From Candidatus Hydrogenedentota bacterium (lineage in GTDB: Bacteria; Hydrogenedentota; Hydrogenedentia; Hydrogenedentales; CAITNO01), in assembly GCA_007118765.1 (NCBI GenBank), contig SKQZ01000399.1:1-6440 (forward strand): a stretch of DNA of 6,440 nt, read 5' to 3'. The notes beneath the pieces were generated by a model. That model searched no databases, had not been told where the DNA came from, and saw only the letters and a program-made list of their open reading frames with translations. Made by a program: the position numbers and the translations under genes. Of this stretch, positions 5,023 through 6,440 are shown piece after piece (position 1 is the stretch's first letter; each line of letters opens with the position of its first letter).

Positions 5023-6440
5023 TACTGCAGCAGATTACATATCAAGCATCCGGCAGCGAAACCGACGTTTCTTCTGCGTTGGACAAGGCTATCCACGCGG
5101 TGCAGTGTGCGGATGCACATGCTGCCCGCGCCTTGAGCAGGACGCTGTATCAAATGCTTGCCGACCCGAAAGTTCGCGTAGCCGCGCCGCCGTTCCGCAT
5201 AACCGCAACAACGGCCGATCAGGACGCGATTAACGCAACGCTGACAAAGGATGCGGACGCGGTTCAAGAAGAGATTCCCTGCATCACTACGGAGGGCGCT
5301 ACCGGGAACATTGCGGGAGCAGACCTTATGCTGCTTTCGCTGGATGCGCTGTTGGAGATTGACGGTGAACACGCCCAAATGGCACGGGATATGGCGGCCA
5401 TTGTGGACACCGGCGTCTGTGGGGACGACTTCATTGCCGCTGTAGCCCGGTTGGACGCACTTGTCAATGGCATTGGCCGGGGCGATGCCGATGACACGCC
5501 CTTGTTCCAAGCCTTGACGCGACTGAAAGCGCTGCAGGACGAGCGCGACGCCACCAATGCGGCATTGCAACAGGCGGCGGAACAGGCGACATTGCTCACC
5601 GACTATCGGGAGCAGGTGGAAGCCTGCCGCACAGAGCGTGAACGGCTCGAACAGCTGTTATGCGCGTCCGTGGTACGGCATTACGACCAGTGCGCGGTGC
5701 GGCTTGATCTGCTCGAACAAGAGATTGAAACCATACGCACGCGCAGTTGTCTGGATTCGGAGGATGCGGCGGCCATCCAACGCACGGAAACACAGGTGCA
5801 AACGGCACAACTCCAAGTTGACAAGACCCGGGAAGAAATGCGTCTTGTCGCGGAAGAACTGGAGGCGCTGCAAGATTCCGCCGCACATGCGGATACACTG
5901 CCGGAAAATGACCCGGAAACGTTGGAGCAGTTGCAACAGCAAATCCGTTCCAGTCAGGGGCGCATCACGGAGTTCAATGCGCGGTTGGACGAGGTAAACT
6001 CGCAAATTACCGCGCTGGACGACCAGGTAGCGGAAGCACAGGAACAATTATCTTCCGTGCCGGATTTCAGCCGCATAGCGCCCAATCCCATTGACTGGCT
6101 CAACCAGCTGGCCCGTTCTTTCAAAACCGCCCTGGGCGTGCGCGACACCGAAGAGGAAGTGCGGGACACCATGCGCGAGGAACTGGCGGACCTGCGCGTT
6201 GAAATCGCCGGCGATTTGGCCATCTTTGAAAACAGCGTCAATTTCGCGGAAGAACTGCGGGCACATCAGGAAAAGAAGAGGCATTGGGAGGAGCGGGGCG
6301 AAAAGATCACGGAAAAGATACGGCGCGACCGCAGCACCCGCGACGAATTGCAGGACAGCATGCCCGGACTGTTTATGCTGAGTTTCGGATGCGCCCTCTT
6401 CTTCTCGTTGTTGTTGGGCGCTTACGTAGGCCTGCAAAAG
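5019..6440 (+). CDS. YhaN-like coiled-coil membrane protein, partner of the nuclease, cut by window edge
   Basis: The frame is open for 474 codons from ATG at 5019 to the window edge; the C-terminus is missing. Position directly after a YhaO-type nuclease, an ATGA overlap, and the architecture point to the YhaN/Rad50-SbcC role of ATPase arm protein. A globular N-terminal part of about 160 residues contains LMLLSLDALLEIDGEHAQ (103-120), which resembles the end of the N-terminal ATPase lobe in YhaN-like proteins by my recollection. Coiled coil follows in heptad-rich stretches, about 162-217, 230-345 and 365-447, with a break at PDFSRIAPNPIDW (348-360). Residues 450-472 are a hydrophobic run rich in Leu, Phe and Gly, a probable membrane helix. 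No Walker A motif (GxxxxGK[ST]) and no CxxC zinc hook are seen in these 474 residues. An in-frame ATG at 4971 is an alternative start. The YhaN relation is inferred mainly from context and layout. Confidence 0.75.
   Translation, partial: MILQQITYQASGSETDVSSALDKAIHAVQCADAHAARALSRTLYQMLADPKVRVAAPPFRITATTADQDAINATLTKDADAVQEEIPCITTEGATGNIAGADLMLLSLDALLEIDGEHAQMARDMAAIVDTGVCGDDFIAAVARLDALVNGIGRGDADDTPLFQALTRLKALQDERDATNAALQQAAEQATLLTDYREQVEACRTERERLEQLLCASVVRHYDQCAVRLDLLEQEIETIRTRSCLDSEDAAAIQRTETQVQTAQLQVDKTREEMRLVAEELEALQDSAAHADTLPENDPETLEQLQQQIRSSQGRITEFNARLDEVNSQITALDDQVAEAQEQLSSVPDFSRIAPNPIDWLNQLARSFKTALGVRDTEEEVRDTMREELADLRVEIAGDLAIFENSVNFAEELRAHQEKKRHWEERGEKITEKIRRDRSTRDELQDSMPGLFMLSFGCALFFSLLLGAYVGLQK

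Noticed and set aside
4982..5233. A frameshift hiding a Walker A motif for the coiled-coil protein
   Set aside because: I read the neighbouring plus-strand frame across this stretch; it contains no GxxxxGK[ST], so a simple frameshift does not restore the motif.
4944..5570. A 208-codon minus-strand open frame over the nuclease/coiled-coil junction
   Set aside because: It runs across two genes joined by a typical ATGA overlap and is Cys/Arg/Gly-rich noise; a real gene here would conflict with both.

Overview
The window carries four complete or partial genes around a divergent promoter region, plus a fifth gene cut by the right edge. Total GC is fairly high and coding density is tight. The gene set (a Tat-exported DUF6807/'PmoA-family' protein, an unusual long galactokinase-like GHMP kinase, and a YhaO/YhaN-type nuclease-ATPase pair) suits a Gram-negative bacterium of the Planctomycetes-Verrucomicrobia-Lentisphaerae or Hydrogenedentota type. 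That placement rests on gene content only and is tentative. There is no sign of mobile elements, phage, CRISPR, tRNA or rRNA.

Layout. Left (1-957, minus strand): the N-terminal 319 residues of a DUF6807 protein with a twin-arginine signal peptide; its C-terminus lies beyond the left edge. 958-1261: a 304-bp divergent intergenic region with a good promoter and ribosome binding site for the DUF6807 gene, and an imperfect direct repeat near both ends that could be a shared operator. 1262-2977 (plus): a 571-residue GHMP kinase that keeps the galactokinase motifs but has Met where galactokinases have the sugar-contacting Glu. 3020-3631 (minus, convergent, only 42 bp away): a GNAT acetyltransferase. 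3844-5022 (plus): a Mre11/SbcD/YhaO-type metallophosphoesterase. 5019-6440 and beyond (plus, overlapping by ATGA): a long coiled-coil protein with a hydrophobic segment at the window edge, in the position and style of YhaN.

How the genes may work together. The divergent DUF6807/kinase pair suggests periplasmic carbohydrate or glycoside processing coupled to cytoplasmic sugar phosphorylation; this is inference from context. The nuclease/coiled-coil pair is translationally coupled and looks like a Mre11-Rad50-like complex tethered to the membrane. Both partners depart from the textbook catalytic set: the nuclease motif III is GNRD instead of GNHD, and the coiled-coil partner shows no Walker A P-loop in its visible N-terminal 474 residues. 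This possible non-canonical membrane-bound Mre11-Rad50-like pair is the most interesting part of the window.
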